Below, one piece after another: positions 63,893 through 64,000 of a stretch of 64,000 nucleotides of DNA (position 1 is its first letter; each line of letters opens with the position of its first letter). The notes below the pieces were generated by a model. The model ran no database searches. It saw nothing but the letters and a program-made list of their open reading frames with translations, and had not been told where the DNA came from. The position numbers were made by a program, and so were the translations under genes. Origin of the DNA: an uncultured Lachnospiraceae bacterium (GTDB lineage Bacteria; Bacillota; Clostridia; Lachnospirales; Lachnospiraceae); the NCBI GenBank assembly GCA_947626435.1, contig CANQSB010000011.1, forward strand, positions 23,848 to 87,847. Direction: 5' to 3'.

Positions 63893-64000
63893 AATTAAAG
63901 AGTAACAAGCTTAAAACCCGATTGAAAGCTTCCTGTATACTTTAAATAGGTTAAGATATTGACAGAAAAAAATACCTCAAGTAAATTTAGATTATTACTG

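Noticed and set aside
22000..64000. Prophage or integrative element with integrase
   Set aside because: No integrase, recombinase, portal, capsid or conjugation genes were seen; the defence genes occur without a recognisable carrier.

Overview
The window reads as a chromosomal segment of a Gram-positive Clostridia member, most likely a Lachnospiraceae-type bacterium. This rests on the gene families (phoH/ybeY cluster, a SpoVB-like flippase, a BofC-like tail, Rpn nuclease, DUF4143 ATPase, strong GGAGG ribosome sites) and not on any database match. Most genes lie on the + strand.

Region 1 (1-20.7 kb) is core metabolism and housekeeping: a partial phoH, a half-size PgpH-like membrane protein whose HD motif is broken, ybeY, a MurJ/SpoVB-type flippase, two FAD enzymes, proB, endonuclease IV, a DUF896 protein, 5-formyl-THF cyclo-ligase, proA, a secreted SH3-like protein, miaB, tRNA-Thr(CGT), a diguanylate cyclase, a two-gene ABC importer on the minus strand, argH and asd. 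A large nested palindrome (4240-4406) and a family of palindromic intergenic repeats (about 10015-10160, 12438-12558, plus half copies near 19.5 kb) punctuate it.

Region 2 (20.9-37.3 kb) is accessory: a GT8 glycosyltransferase, a response regulator/ABC transporter/histidine kinase module whose kinase is interrupted by one in-frame TGA, an Rpn-type nuclease, topoisomerase III, a DUF4143 AAA+ ATPase preceded by 23-bp tandem repeats, a pair of ABC exporters, a polysaccharide deacetylase, a DUF402 protein and a methyltransferase.

Region 3 (37.4-56.4 kb) is a defence island. It opens with a truncated TOTE-type primase, an unknown coiled-coil protein paired with a HEPN-signature protein, a GNAT enzyme and a decayed methyltransferase. 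It then holds a complete type 1 BREX operon: Xre regulator, brxA, brxB, brxC, pglX, pglZ, brxL. Between pglX and pglZ sits a Septu/retron-type ATPase followed, in the same frame after one stop codon, by a PtuB-like fragment that has lost its HNH half.

Region 4 (56.5-64 kb) holds a kinase-like phosphotransferase, an ECF sigma/anti-sigma pair, a putative zinc protease, an AlkD-like repair protein with a small partner gene, an orphan AbrB-type antitoxin with a possible toxin remnant, a metallo-beta-lactamase-fold hydrolase, an ASCH protein and an AraC-type regulator.

The best candidate for something unusual is the BREX operon with the nested, partly decayed ATPase/HNH module and the HEPN pair upstream of it. 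The BREX genes themselves are a known system.
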